Shown here: piece after piece, positions 45,265 to 53,724 of the stretch
Layout: each line of letters begins with the position of its first letter
Position numbering within the stretch: the stretch's first letter is position 1
Source of the DNA: Bradyrhizobium sp. LLZ17
Lineage (GTDB): Bacteria; Pseudomonadota; Alphaproteobacteria; Rhizobiales; Xanthobacteraceae
Assembly (NCBI RefSeq): GCF_041200145.1
Contig: NZ_CP165734.1
Span: 2,604,001-2,668,000 of the forward strand
Length of the DNA stretch: 64,000 bases
Direction of reading: 5' to 3'
Notes under the pieces: generated by a model
What the model saw: the letters and a program-made list of their open reading frames with translations, nothing else
Database searches by the model: none
What the model was told of the DNA's origin: nothing
Made by a program: the position numbers and the translations under genes

Positions 45265-46008
45265 ATGGACCTCGGGCTCAAATCGAAAACCGCTGTCGTT
45301 ACCGGAGCCAGCATCGGCATCGGCCGCGCCATCGCCAAGGGCTTGGCTGCCGAAGGCGTCCGCGTGGTGGGCGTGGCACGGCGAACCGACCTGCTCGTAG
45401 AGCTGGCGCAGGACATCGGCGGCGGGTTGATCACACCGTTCGCGCAAGACGTGATGGCCAAGGACGCGGCGGAAAGGATCGCGGCCTTCGCACTCGGGGA
45501 GCTCGGCCATGTCGACATTCTCATCAATAATGCCGGCGGCAGCCGGCCGCTGCCGGTTGATGCGCCCGACAGCCAATGGGAGGACGCGATCGCGCTGAAC
45601 TTCACGAGCTACCGCCGCATCGCGCATGCGCTGTTGCCTCAAATGATCGCACGCAAATGGGGCCGTATCGTCAACATCACCGGCAAGTCCGAGCCGGAAG
45701 GCCTCAACGCCGCATTCGCGGCCAAGGCTGCCGTGCACGCCTGGGCCAAGGGCCTGTCGCGCGAGATCGGGGAGCACGGCATCACCGTCAACTGCATCCC
45801 GCCCGGCCGCATTATGAGCGAGCAGATTCGCCGCAACTATCCGCCGGACTATCGCGAGCGCTTTGCCGAAGAGGAGATCCCGGTCGGCTATTGGGGCGAG
45901 CCGGAGGATCTGGCAGCACTCGCGGTGTTTCTGGCCTCACCGGTGGCGCGCTACATCACGGGCACGGTGATCCCGGTGGATGGCGGCTTGCGGCGGTATC
46001 AGTTCTAG
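45265..46008 (+). CDS. SDR family oxidoreductase with altered active site
   Basis: A 247-residue short-chain dehydrogenase fold with cofactor motif TGASIGIG (13-20), the NNAGG motif and the C-terminal PVDGGLRRYQF. The catalytic YxxxK is changed: Lys154 is present, but the tyrosine position is Ala150 (NAAFAAKAAV), and the usual serine segment reads NITGKS. It may use a different chemistry or only bind nucleotide. The ATG at 45265 is preferred; GTG at 45259 is possible. Confidence 0.88.
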   Translation: MDLGLKSKTAVVTGASIGIGRAIAKGLAAEGVRVVGVARRTDLLVELAQDIGGGLITPFAQDVMAKDAAERIAAFALGELGHVDILINNAGGSRPLPVDAPDSQWEDAIALNFTSYRRIAHALLPQMIARKWGRIVNITGKSEPEGLNAAFAAKAAVHAWAKGLSREIGEHGITVNCIPPGRIMSEQIRRNYPPDYRERFAEEEIPVGYWGEPEDLAALAVFLASPVARYITGTVIPVDGGLRRYQF

Positions 46009-46185
46009 CGCGGCTGCCGCAGCCGATCGGTTCGCATGGACTGGCCATGTCGGCTCTGGTCCCGGCTGCGGACGGCGTCAGTTCGCGCTGGCGTGTCGGC
46101 GATGGGGCACAACGTGCCGGATACGCCGGCCAGCGCCCAAGCAGACGCCGTCATTTTTGCGGGCTCACCACCTAAAGAACGGTAG

Positions 46186-46197
46186 TGTGTTAACACA
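46186..46197. promoter_or_regulatory. Perfect 12-bp palindrome before the GT-C gene
   Basis: TGTGTTAACACA, 55 bp upstream of the 46252 start. It is a plausible operator; no regulator is adjacent. The rest of 46009-46251 shows nothing else. Confidence 0.35.
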
Positions 46198-46251
46198 ATG
46201 TTTCACCTTAGATTGTAGGCAACCACGGCGGGAGACGGGGTCGGCTGACAT

Positions 46252-47751
46252 ATGACGAGCGAACTGAGGAGCCGCTGGACCGATGCTGGAGCCTTGGCAC
46301 TCGTCACCGTCGCCGTCTTTGCGATCGTCTACTGCGTGAACGGAGGCGCGGCCTTTCCGACCGACGATGCCTTCATCAACCTGCACAACGCTCATGTTCT
46401 GCGTCTCGGCCGAGACGAGAATTATGAGGGTGTGCCGGCTCTTGTTGGGGCGACGAGCGGCGTGCATCTCGCACTGCTTCTGGCTTTTGAGCAACTGGTC
46501 TATCCCGACACTGCCGCGTTATATGTTCTCAGCTCTCTCAGTGGCGTCGCCTATGTGCTCGGCGTCTTCTACGTCTGCCTCAACATGGGATGTCCTCGGC
46601 TGGAAGCGGCGCTGATTGCGTTAGGCAGCCTTATCTTCGCTGGCACGTTGTTTCAGGTCTTGAACGGGATGGACACCGGACTGGCAATGGCCGCGGTGGC
46701 GTGGGACATCAAGCTCCTGACAGACAAACGGCGCACCTTCTGGCTTCCGGCGCTATGCGGCGTCACGCCGTTTGTTCGGCCGGAACTCAGCTTCCTTTCG
46801 GCCGCCTCCATGTTCATCGTGTTCTGGGAAAAGGATGCTGCCATCGGCTTCAAAATTGCCGCTGCTGCGGTGGCAGCCTTGAGTGCCGTGCCCTTCCTGC
46901 TCTGGTATTGGATCGACACCGGCTCATTGGTACCCAACACCGTCAGCGCGAAGATGTACTTCTTCGCCGAACGCTACGCAGGTTGGTCAGATAAATCGTT
47001 GTTGATGCTTTTAGCGGTTTCTCGAGCCGCCCTGATCAGTTTTCCTCTGTTCCTGTGTCTCCGTTTCGTGCGGCCGGCCGCGGTTGGACGCATGCTTGCG
47101 TTGTTTGTCGTCGTCTTCCTTGGCGCCTACTTCTGGAGATTTCCGAGCGGGCTGCTGCACAATGGCGGACGCTATTTCTATATTCTTGCACCGATCGTCC
47201 TGTTTGGCGTTGCGTGTGGGCTCTCTTCGGCGTTTCGCAAGCCAACACTTTGCATAGTCGCGATTTCGATTCTGTTCATGCCGCTGGGATTTGTGGCGCA
47301 ACTCGAGGACTACAGAACCCATATCGGCGGCTTCCAGGAAAGCCTTGCCGATGTGGTGAGATGGATGAACGCGAATTTGACGGACCGGCCAATGGTCATG
47401 GTTCACGACGCCGGCTACATCGCCTACGCCGGACATGCTGCGCTGGTCGATTTGGTAGGTCTCAAGACGCCCGCCGCAATGGATTTTCACAAGCGAGCGA
47501 CTTATCCGAGCGTCGGCCTGCAACGATCCAGAGCGGTCGCAGAGATCGCGGAAACATTCCAGCCGCAATACCTGCTGGTGCTCCAGGATTGGGACGAGAG
47601 ATTCCGTCTCGTTGAGGGGCTTCGCAGTGAAGGGTGGACGGCGCGTGAGGTCTATGCGGGACATGCGTCGCCGAATACGCCTGCAGCGCTCATCTATCAC
47701 CTCTACGAGCTGAACCGGCCGCATCGAGGGCTTGCAAGCCCAAGCTCATAG
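46252..47751 (+). CDS. Polytopic membrane protein, GT-C glycosyltransferase-like
   Basis: A 499-residue protein with about ten transmembrane helices, a first periplasmic loop carrying PTDDAFINLHNAHVLRLG and a soluble C-terminal domain (about 365-490). The Asp-Asp in that loop matches the acidic motif of GT-C enzymes (DDA-F/Y-I-type, as in arabinosyl/mannosyl transferases) that take sugar from a polyprenyl phosphate donor. The reaction is inferred from this motif and topology only. An acyltransferase-3 gene lies convergent downstream, suggesting envelope polysaccharide or lipid decoration. Confidence 0.7.
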   Translation: MTSELRSRWTDAGALALVTVAVFAIVYCVNGGAAFPTDDAFINLHNAHVLRLGRDENYEGVPALVGATSGVHLALLLAFEQLVYPDTAALYVLSSLSGVAYVLGVFYVCLNMGCPRLEAALIALGSLIFAGTLFQVLNGMDTGLAMAAVAWDIKLLTDKRRTFWLPALCGVTPFVRPELSFLSAASMFIVFWEKDAAIGFKIAAAAVAALSAVPFLLWYWIDTGSLVPNTVSAKMYFFAERYAGWSDKSLLMLLAVSRAALISFPLFLCLRFVRPAAVGRMLALFVVVFLGAYFWRFPSGLLHNGGRYFYILAPIVLFGVACGLSSAFRKPTLCIVAISILFMPLGFVAQLEDYRTHIGGFQESLADVVRWMNANLTDRPMVMVHDAGYIAYAGHAALVDLVGLKTPAAMDFHKRATYPSVGLQRSRAVAEIAETFQPQYLLVLQDWDERFRLVEGLRSEGWTAREVYAGHASPNTPAALIYHLYELNRPHRGLASPSS

Positions 47752-47835
47752 TGCCCGAGCGGTTTTGCGATCTGGCCTTCCCGCACTTGAGCGAGGCCCG
47801 ACATTCGCCAAGCTCTTTTCTTGAGGCTAATGCCG

Positions 47836-48978
47836 TTAAGCTGATGCGCTGCCGCCAACCGTCGTGTCTAATTCGACGGGTCGCGGTGACCTCCGCGAAA
47901 ACCCGATCATCGAAATCCGCGAAAGAACCGCCGCCTCAAATCGTTCGAGTTGGTCTCTGAGCCGAATTGCATGTTTCTCGACGAGGTGCCAGGAGGCAAC
48001 AGCGACCCCAAAGGCAACCGGGAGGCTGATCAGGACGTTCACATACCAGTCCTGAGTCGATGGGCCGAACGCTGCCACGCACTGCTGGACGACGAACCCA
48101 TAGAGATACATTCCATAGGAGTAGTCGCCGGACGACACGATCCAGCGTCGCCGCGGATTCATCAGGCCCAGATAGCACGCGACATAGGCGGCAGGTACGG
48201 CAAACAGCGCGTCGCCGCGTCCGCCGGCCATGCCGGCAGCACAAAGCACAACTGCGAACAGGCACGTCGCCCGGTTGAACGGCACCTTGTCGCGCCAGAG
48301 ATAGAAGCCGACGCCCAAAAGGAAGCAGAACACCAGAAGGTGCGGCCGAAGGTGAATCAACAGCTCGTCGCTATGATAGATGTCGTAGCAGACGAGCCCG
48401 ATCTGGGCGAGCACCAGAAAGCCCAAATAGAGCACCCTGTTGAAGCAAATCGTGGCCGCGGCAAGAAACGCCAGGATGGCGTAGCACCACAGCTCATACG
48501 GCACCGTCCAAAGCTGGGCATTCACCACGCCGGGCGCCGGGTTGTTCAGAAATACGCCCGGAAGTTCAAAGTGGACGTCGCCGACGATGTTGAGAAAATA
48601 GGCACGGAATTTCGAGTCCGCGAAATACCGGGTCAAGGGTGTCGCGGTGAAGATCGGGCCAATGATGATGGCCGACAGTGTGGTCTCGACCATCAGCGCC
48701 GGCACAATGCGAAGCACGCGCAGGCCGATAAATGAAATCAGGCTCTTGCACCTCAACAAGCTGGCTGTCACCAGAAATCCGCTCAGGGCGAAGAACAGCG
48801 CAAGAAGCATGGCATTCACCATGCGAAACTGGCCCACGATCTCCATGGCCCGCTCGAGCCCGAGCGTTACGTTCGCGCCGTGCAGGCAGATAATCGCAGC
48901 CGCCAGCGCAATTCGCATATAGTCGAAACCTGCGGGACGATTTCGCGAAAGAACAAGCTGATCTGCTAGGCTGAACAC
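47836..48978 (-). CDS. Acyltransferase family 3 membrane protein
   Basis: A 380-residue protein with ten or more membrane helices and the acyltransferase-3 pattern: RPAGFDYMRIALAAAIICLH with the catalytic-region histidine, FFALSGFLVTASLL, RVLRIVPALMVE, and a middle segment NAQLWTVPYELWCY. Such proteins O-acylate surface sugars, for example NodX/OafA-like enzymes. The start at GTG 48978 has GAGAAG upstream; the longer open frame passes through unlikely sequence. Convergent with the GT-C gene. Confidence 0.85.
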   Translation of the reverse strand: MFSLADQLVLSRNRPAGFDYMRIALAAAIICLHGANVTLGLERAMEIVGQFRMVNAMLLALFFALSGFLVTASLLRCKSLISFIGLRVLRIVPALMVETTLSAIIIGPIFTATPLTRYFADSKFRAYFLNIVGDVHFELPGVFLNNPAPGVVNAQLWTVPYELWCYAILAFLAAATICFNRVLYLGFLVLAQIGLVCYDIYHSDELLIHLRPHLLVFCFLLGVGFYLWRDKVPFNRATCLFAVVLCAAGMAGGRGDALFAVPAAYVACYLGLMNPRRRWIVSSGDYSYGMYLYGFVVQQCVAAFGPSTQDWYVNVLISLPVAFGVAVASWHLVEKHAIRLRDQLERFEAAVLSRISMIGFSRRSPRPVELDTTVGGSASA

Positions 48979-49845
48979 GGTCGTGCTTCTCAAAGCAGTA
49001 CCGCGAAACCGCGCGCCAAAGCGGCGGTCAACCAGCAGCACGTCTCGGTCCGCTGACGGGGCGCGTGAGGTGTTGCGAGTACACTTGAACCCACGATCTG
49101 CACATTTTCCGACGTTCCAATGCGGGGAGCGCCCCCATGGCCCGCGCGCAGATCGACGCACCGAACATTTCAAATTCCAATTTCAACCGCAGACACGCTA
49201 TTTCGCGCCGCGTCTTGGGCTTTTATCATGATTACCAATGGTTGCATCATGCGATCTCGCACTATCGGTTCTCTTGGTGAAGAATTTGTTCCTAATGTCG
49301 TTGGCCGCCGTTCCAATGTGGAACCGCAGCAGCGAGCTAGCCGGAAAACGACTTGTAGCCGTCGCCTAAGAGGCTTTAGCGTCTGCCTTGAGTCAAAAAA
49401 GCTGGCTTTGCGCGGAAAGCCTTCATAGCTCAGCAGCGCTCCCGTAGAGGACCTAGAGACACGGCTGCATCTGCGCCAATCAGGGCGCCAGCAGCCTCTA
49501 TGCAGAATTGAGAGTTTCGGCATAAGGCCCGCGCACCATGTGCAGCTTCAGAAGCGGCGCGATCACGGAAAGCTCGGGACACGTGTGACAACAACCGCGT
49601 CCGATCAACGCGATCTGCAACGGGCGCAAGAAACGCAAGAATTCGTTCACTTGCAAAATCCTGATCGCGCAACGGTACCCCGTCACATGGCAAAACTGTT
49701 TCAGCAAGTCTCACGTAAGGGTTGCTGACGCTCTGAATTCGATCTGGGCGTGAACCTCACCGAACTCTTTCAGACCAAAATAGATGCGGGCTTGCTCCGC
49801 ATCATCCGCTCGTCCCATGCATTTCATCACGCAGAGGAGCAATCA
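48979..49845. other. Gene-free stretch of about 870 bp
   Basis: Several short open frames exist here on both strands, but none has a convincing ribosome site, family likeness or typical codon use. The base composition appears less GC-rich than the flanking genes, notably near 49200-49450. It may be a decayed or acquired segment. I see no inverted terminal repeats or transposase. Confidence 0.5.
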
Positions 49846-50749
49846 ATGAAAATCCAGCCGCGCGCGCTTTCATATTCCCTCAGTGCCGTCCTCACGCTTG
49901 TTGCCGGTCCCGCTCTCGCAGACTGCGGCTCGCTGCCCAATCTGTCGCAGCTTCGTTCGGCGCTGGTCGGTGCCATCACGCCCACAGGCGGCGCGAATGG
50001 CGGACTTGGTTTCAACATGTGGGGCACGATCGTCGACCGGGACGGCACGGTTTGCGCCGTCGCATTCTCGGGCAGCCAGTTCACGTCGCAATGGCTGGGC
50101 AGCCGCGTGATTTCGGCGCAGAAAGCCAACACGGCCAATGATTTCAGCCTCGGTCACAACGCGACTCCCGCCGGAAGTGCGTTTCCGACCGGCCTTGCTT
50201 TGTCGACGGCCAATCTGTTCTCGGCCGTTCAACCCGGCGGCAGCCTCTACGGCCTCCAGCACAGCAATCCGGTCGACACCGAGGTTGCGTATGGCAATCA
50301 CCCCGGCTTTAGCGGCGTCACGCAGGCCAATTTCAATCCGGCACCGGTCAACAGCCAGGCCTTCGGCACGACCGCGGACCCGATGGTCGGCAAGCGCGTC
50401 GGTGGCGTGAACGTGTTCGGCGGCGGGCTCGCGCTCTACAAGGCCGGGCAGCGCGTGGGCGCTGTCGGCGTCAGCGGCGATACGTCCTGCACCGACCACA
50501 TGGTGGCGTGGCGAACCCGCCATGCCCTTGGATTCTGACGAACTCCAGGGGGTCGGGGGCGTGGCCGATGCAAGCCATCCCGACAACATCATTTTCGACA
50601 TTGCCGCGAACGGAGACGGTACCGGCGGCACGGGTCAGGCGCCGAACGGACAGGGCGGCGTCGGTCAAAGCGTCAGCGGATTCGGCCACCCCAAGTGCCT
50701 GAACAATCCGTTGCCCGCTGCGGTATCCGGCCTTCCACCCGTCAAGTGA
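49846..50749 (+). pseudogene. Heme-binding/GlcG-like secreted protein, frameshifted
   Basis: With one base removed this is a 300-residue secreted protein: Sec signal (LSAVLTLVAGPALADCG) then a GlcG/HbpS-like domain with FNMWGTIVDRDGTVCAVAFS, VISAQKANTANDFSLG, GGGLALYKAGQRVGAVGVSG and TDHMVAWRTRHALG. The read frame stops at 50538; an extra T near 50536 breaks it and the following residues (DELQGVGGVADASHPDNIIF) continue in the next frame to 50749. The family binds heme or small organic ligands; the role here is unknown. The start has GAGGAG upstream. Confidence 0.82.
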
Positions 50750-50757
50750 CAGTCATC

Positions 50758-50797
50758 GCCCGGAGAAACGCGACGCGTCGTTCTCCGGGCGCCTTTT
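50758..50797 (+). terminator. Rho-independent terminator
   Basis: Stem GCCCGGAGAA / TTCTCCGGGC with a 13-base loop and a following GCCTTTT, nine bases after the heme-binding gene ends. Confidence 0.85.
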
Positions 50798-50864
50798 CCG
50801 AATCTGACATCGCGTCATAGAAGCGATCGGCTATTCGCGCCAACACCGCACCGCGCCCCCGCCT

Positions 50865-51833
50865 TCATTCGATGACCTGCTCGGCACGAGCGATCAGCGT
50901 CGGCGGAACATGGATGCCGAGCTGAAGAGCGACCTTGAGATTGATGACGAGATCGAACTTGGTGGGCTGTACGACCGGCAAGTCAGCGGGTTTTTGACCC
51001 TTGAGGATGCGCGTAACGTAGACACCCGCCTGTCGCCACGTGTCCGACAGGTTGGGACCGTAGCTGAACAGGCATCCGTCAGCGACATCGACGTTTCCTA
51101 CGCAAATGGGCGGTATCCCGGCTCCAAGTCCCTTTTCGATGTGCAGATTGCGGCCACTGAATCCGAACAGAGGATCGGTGCTGGACAGGAATGCTCCTAC
51201 CTTCAACTTGCGCATCGTCGCGAAAGCTTCATCGAACTCGCTCTCGCTGGAGACATTCACGACATGCAGCGTCAATCCCAGGGATTGAGCTGCGGCTGTC
51301 GCCTCCTTGATCTGCACATCGGCCAGCGTGCCTTTGGGATTCACCAGCAACGCGACATCTGAAACCTCGGGCATGATTTCACGCAAAATGCCCATCCGCT
51401 TCGACACGAGCTCGGTGCCGATGAAGGTTGCGCCGGTGACATTGCCTCCAGGACGGCTGAAGCTCGCAACAAGACCGTCGCCGACCGGGTCGCCGCCATA
51501 GGCAAAGACGATCGGAATCGACGTCGTGGCCGCTTTCGCCGCTCGCGCAGGCACCGGCGAGCCGGTCGCAAAGATAACAGACACCCGGCTCTCTACGAGC
51601 TGGGCCGCCAAAGCCGGCAAATGGTCGAACTGCTGCTCCGCCGAACGATAGACGATCGTCAGGTTCCTGCCTTCAATGTAGCCACCCTGCTCGAGACCGG
51701 CCCGAAAAGGCTTGATGGCCCAATCCGCCAATTCGCTGAAGCTGAGCAATCCCAAAGTCGGCTGCGGCATCTGCGCTGCGGCTGGCGATGCCATCGACAA
51801 ACCCAGCAACACGATGACGTCGCGGCGCTTCAA
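50865..51833 (-). CDS. ABC transporter substrate-binding protein (TrpX-like family)
   Basis: A 322-residue periplasmic binding protein of the ABC_sub_bind family: signal sequence after KRRDVIVLLGLSMASPAAA, then GYIEGRNLTIVYRSAEQQFD, FATGSPVPARAAKAAT, SFSRPGGNVTGATFIGTELV. Dozens of such orphan proteins occur in Bradyrhizobium, mostly without adjacent permease genes, as here. The ligand is unknown. The TTG at 51833 with AGGAG upstream fits the signal peptide best; an ATG 51 bp earlier is the alternative. Confidence 0.85.
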   Translation of the reverse strand: MKRRDVIVLLGLSMASPAAAQMPQPTLGLLSFSELADWAIKPFRAGLEQGGYIEGRNLTIVYRSAEQQFDHLPALAAQLVESRVSVIFATGSPVPARAAKAATTSIPIVFAYGGDPVGDGLVASFSRPGGNVTGATFIGTELVSKRMGILREIMPEVSDVALLVNPKGTLADVQIKEATAAAQSLGLTLHVVNVSSESEFDEAFATMRKLKVGAFLSSTDPLFGFSGRNLHIEKGLGAGIPPICVGNVDVADGCLFSYGPNLSDTWRQAGVYVTRILKGQKPADLPVVQPTKFDLVINLKVALQLGIHVPPTLIARAEQVIE

Positions 51834-51891
51834 TTCCTCACTCCTGAGCGGATGGTGCCGATTGAATGTAGTCTGCTGCCGCACACCCGGT

Positions 51892-51935
51892 CTTCATCCT
51901 GAGGGCCCGCCAAAGGCGGGCGTCTCGAAGGATCG
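51892..51935. repeat. Fragment of a dispersed palindromic repeat
   Basis: CTTCATCCTGAGGGCCCGCC followed by AAAGGCGGGCGTCTCGAAGG, a short hairpin-bearing piece like a frequent Bradyrhizobium intergenic repeat. The remainder of the gap 51834-52325 contains no gene I can support. Confidence 0.6.
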
Positions 51936-52325
51936 CCACAGAGAAATTGGCCCCATATGCGATGGCCGCTCCCATCTCCGGCGGCGGACATTGCGCGTTC
52001 AAGCGCACACACCAGCCTTTTTGCCAGGATCACATCGTGCCGGTGTTTTGCCCGACGAGTCAACATCGTCGCGGTGAAGAATGTTGTCACGGCACAATTC
52101 GAAAATCCCTTACCGATCAAGGCTGCTTCTACTGTGCATGGGGTTGTTTTCGATCTTTTTGTTTTGAGGGCTCAGGCTCGCATGCCCGACCGCATACCGC
52201 AGCCGGCGCGATCGTCTGATCTTCGCGCATACACAGCATGCAACCATATGCCTGTGGAAGCAGCGTTGGGCATAGTACATGCCGGACAGACCATCGAAGC
52301 CCAGCCGCCGGAGCACACGCAGGCA

Positions 52326-53714
52326 ATGACAATGACGTTACCTGCCGCCGCGCGCGAGCCCGAACGCACAGTGTCCGATGGCTTGCCGACGGAGCGGCGG
52401 CGCTGGGCCATTGCCGCGATCTTCACCGCGCTGGCAATGGCCTCGCTCGATACCGCGATCGCCAACATTGCGCTGCCCGCCATCGCGGCCGATCTGCATG
52501 TCAGCCCGGAGCAATCGGTCTGGGTCGTCAACGTCTATCAGATCGCACTGGTCGCGACGCTGCTGCCGCTCGGCGCGCTTGGCGAGATCGTCGGACACCA
52601 GCGCATCTATCTCGGCGGCCTGATCCTGTTCACCGTGGCATCGCTGCTCTGCGCGGTCGCCTGGTCGCTGGAGAGCCTGCTGGTGGCGCGCACGCTGCAA
52701 GGCCTCGGCGCGAGCGGCATCATGAGCGTCAACACCGCGCTAGTGCGCTTCGTCTATCCCGGCCGGATGCAGGGCCGCGGCTTCGGCCACAACGCGATGG
52801 TGGTCGCGACCGCCTTCACCTTTGGACCCTCGATCGCCTCCGCCATCCTCGCGGTCGGTCCCTGGCCGTGGCTGTTCGCGGTCAACATCCCCTTCGGCCT
52901 CGTCGCCATCGGCATCGGGTTTGCGATGCTGCCGAAGACGCCGCGCGCGGATCACGGATTCGATTTTGTCGGCGCCGCCCTCGCCTCGGCCTGCCTCGGC
53001 CTGTTCATCACGGGGATCGGCAGCGCCGCGCATAATCTGTCGCCTGCCATGGTGGCGATCGAGCTGGTCGCGGCGCTGGTACTCGGCTTCGTCCTGATGC
53101 GCCGTCACGCCGACCATCCCGCACCGATGCTGCCGATCGACCTGTTCAGCCGGCCGATGTTCGCACTGTCGGCCGCGACTGCGGTCTGCTCCTTCGCGGT
53201 CCAGGGCCTCGCCTTCGTCTCGCTGCCGTTCTATTTCGAGGATGTGCTCGGGCGCTCGCAGGTCGAGACCGGTTTCTTCATGACGCCATGGCCGCTGGTG
53301 GTCGGGATCATGGCGCCGATCGCCGGCCGCCTGTCCGATCGCTACGCGGCCGGCCTTTTGGGCGGCATTGGGCTGGTGCTGCTCGGACTGGGCATGGCCC
53401 TGCTCGCGATGCTGCCGGCCAATCCGGGCATTCCCGACATCATCTGGCGAATGGCGATCTGCGGCATGGGCTTCGGCTTCTTCCAGGCGCCGAACATGAA
53501 GGCGGTGATGTCAAGCGCGCCGCCACATCGCAGCGGCAGCGCCTCGGGCATCGTCGCCACCGCGCGCCTGATCGGACAGACCACGGGCGCGGCGCTCGCC
53601 GCGGCCTGCTTCGCCGTGGCCGGCCATAACGGCGCGACAGTCGCGCTGGCGCTGGGCGCAGGCTTCGGCGCGCTCGGCAGCGTGATGAGCTTTTTGCGGC
53701 TCGCGGTGAAATAG
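52326..53714 (+). CDS. MFS transporter, DHA2 (14-helix) type
   Basis: A 462-residue efflux-type transporter with 13-14 predicted helices. The first helix has the DHA2 signature ASLDTAIANIALPAIAADL, and loop 2-3 and motif C regions are typical (WVVNVYQIALVATLLPLGAL, GPSIASAILAVGPWPWLFAV). It probably expels drugs or toxic metabolites by proton antiport. No regulator or membrane-fusion partner is adjacent. ATG at 52326 starts just before the conserved part; the long upstream frame is not coding. Confidence 0.92.
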   Translation: MTMTLPAAAREPERTVSDGLPTERRRWAIAAIFTALAMASLDTAIANIALPAIAADLHVSPEQSVWVVNVYQIALVATLLPLGALGEIVGHQRIYLGGLILFTVASLLCAVAWSLESLLVARTLQGLGASGIMSVNTALVRFVYPGRMQGRGFGHNAMVVATAFTFGPSIASAILAVGPWPWLFAVNIPFGLVAIGIGFAMLPKTPRADHGFDFVGAALASACLGLFITGIGSAAHNLSPAMVAIELVAALVLGFVLMRRHADHPAPMLPIDLFSRPMFALSAATAVCSFAVQGLAFVSLPFYFEDVLGRSQVETGFFMTPWPLVVGIMAPIAGRLSDRYAAGLLGGIGLVLLGLGMALLAMLPANPGIPDIIWRMAICGMGFGFFQAPNMKAVMSSAPPHRSGSASGIVATARLIGQTTGAALAAACFAVAGHNGATVALALGAGFGALGSVMSFLRLAVK

Positions 53715-53724
53715 AACCGTCAGG

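Noticed and set aside
49430..49714. Short minus-strand frames of 94 and 69 residues in the gene-poor stretch
   Set aside because: Two overlapping frames compete, neither has a good ribosome site, and I recognise no family.
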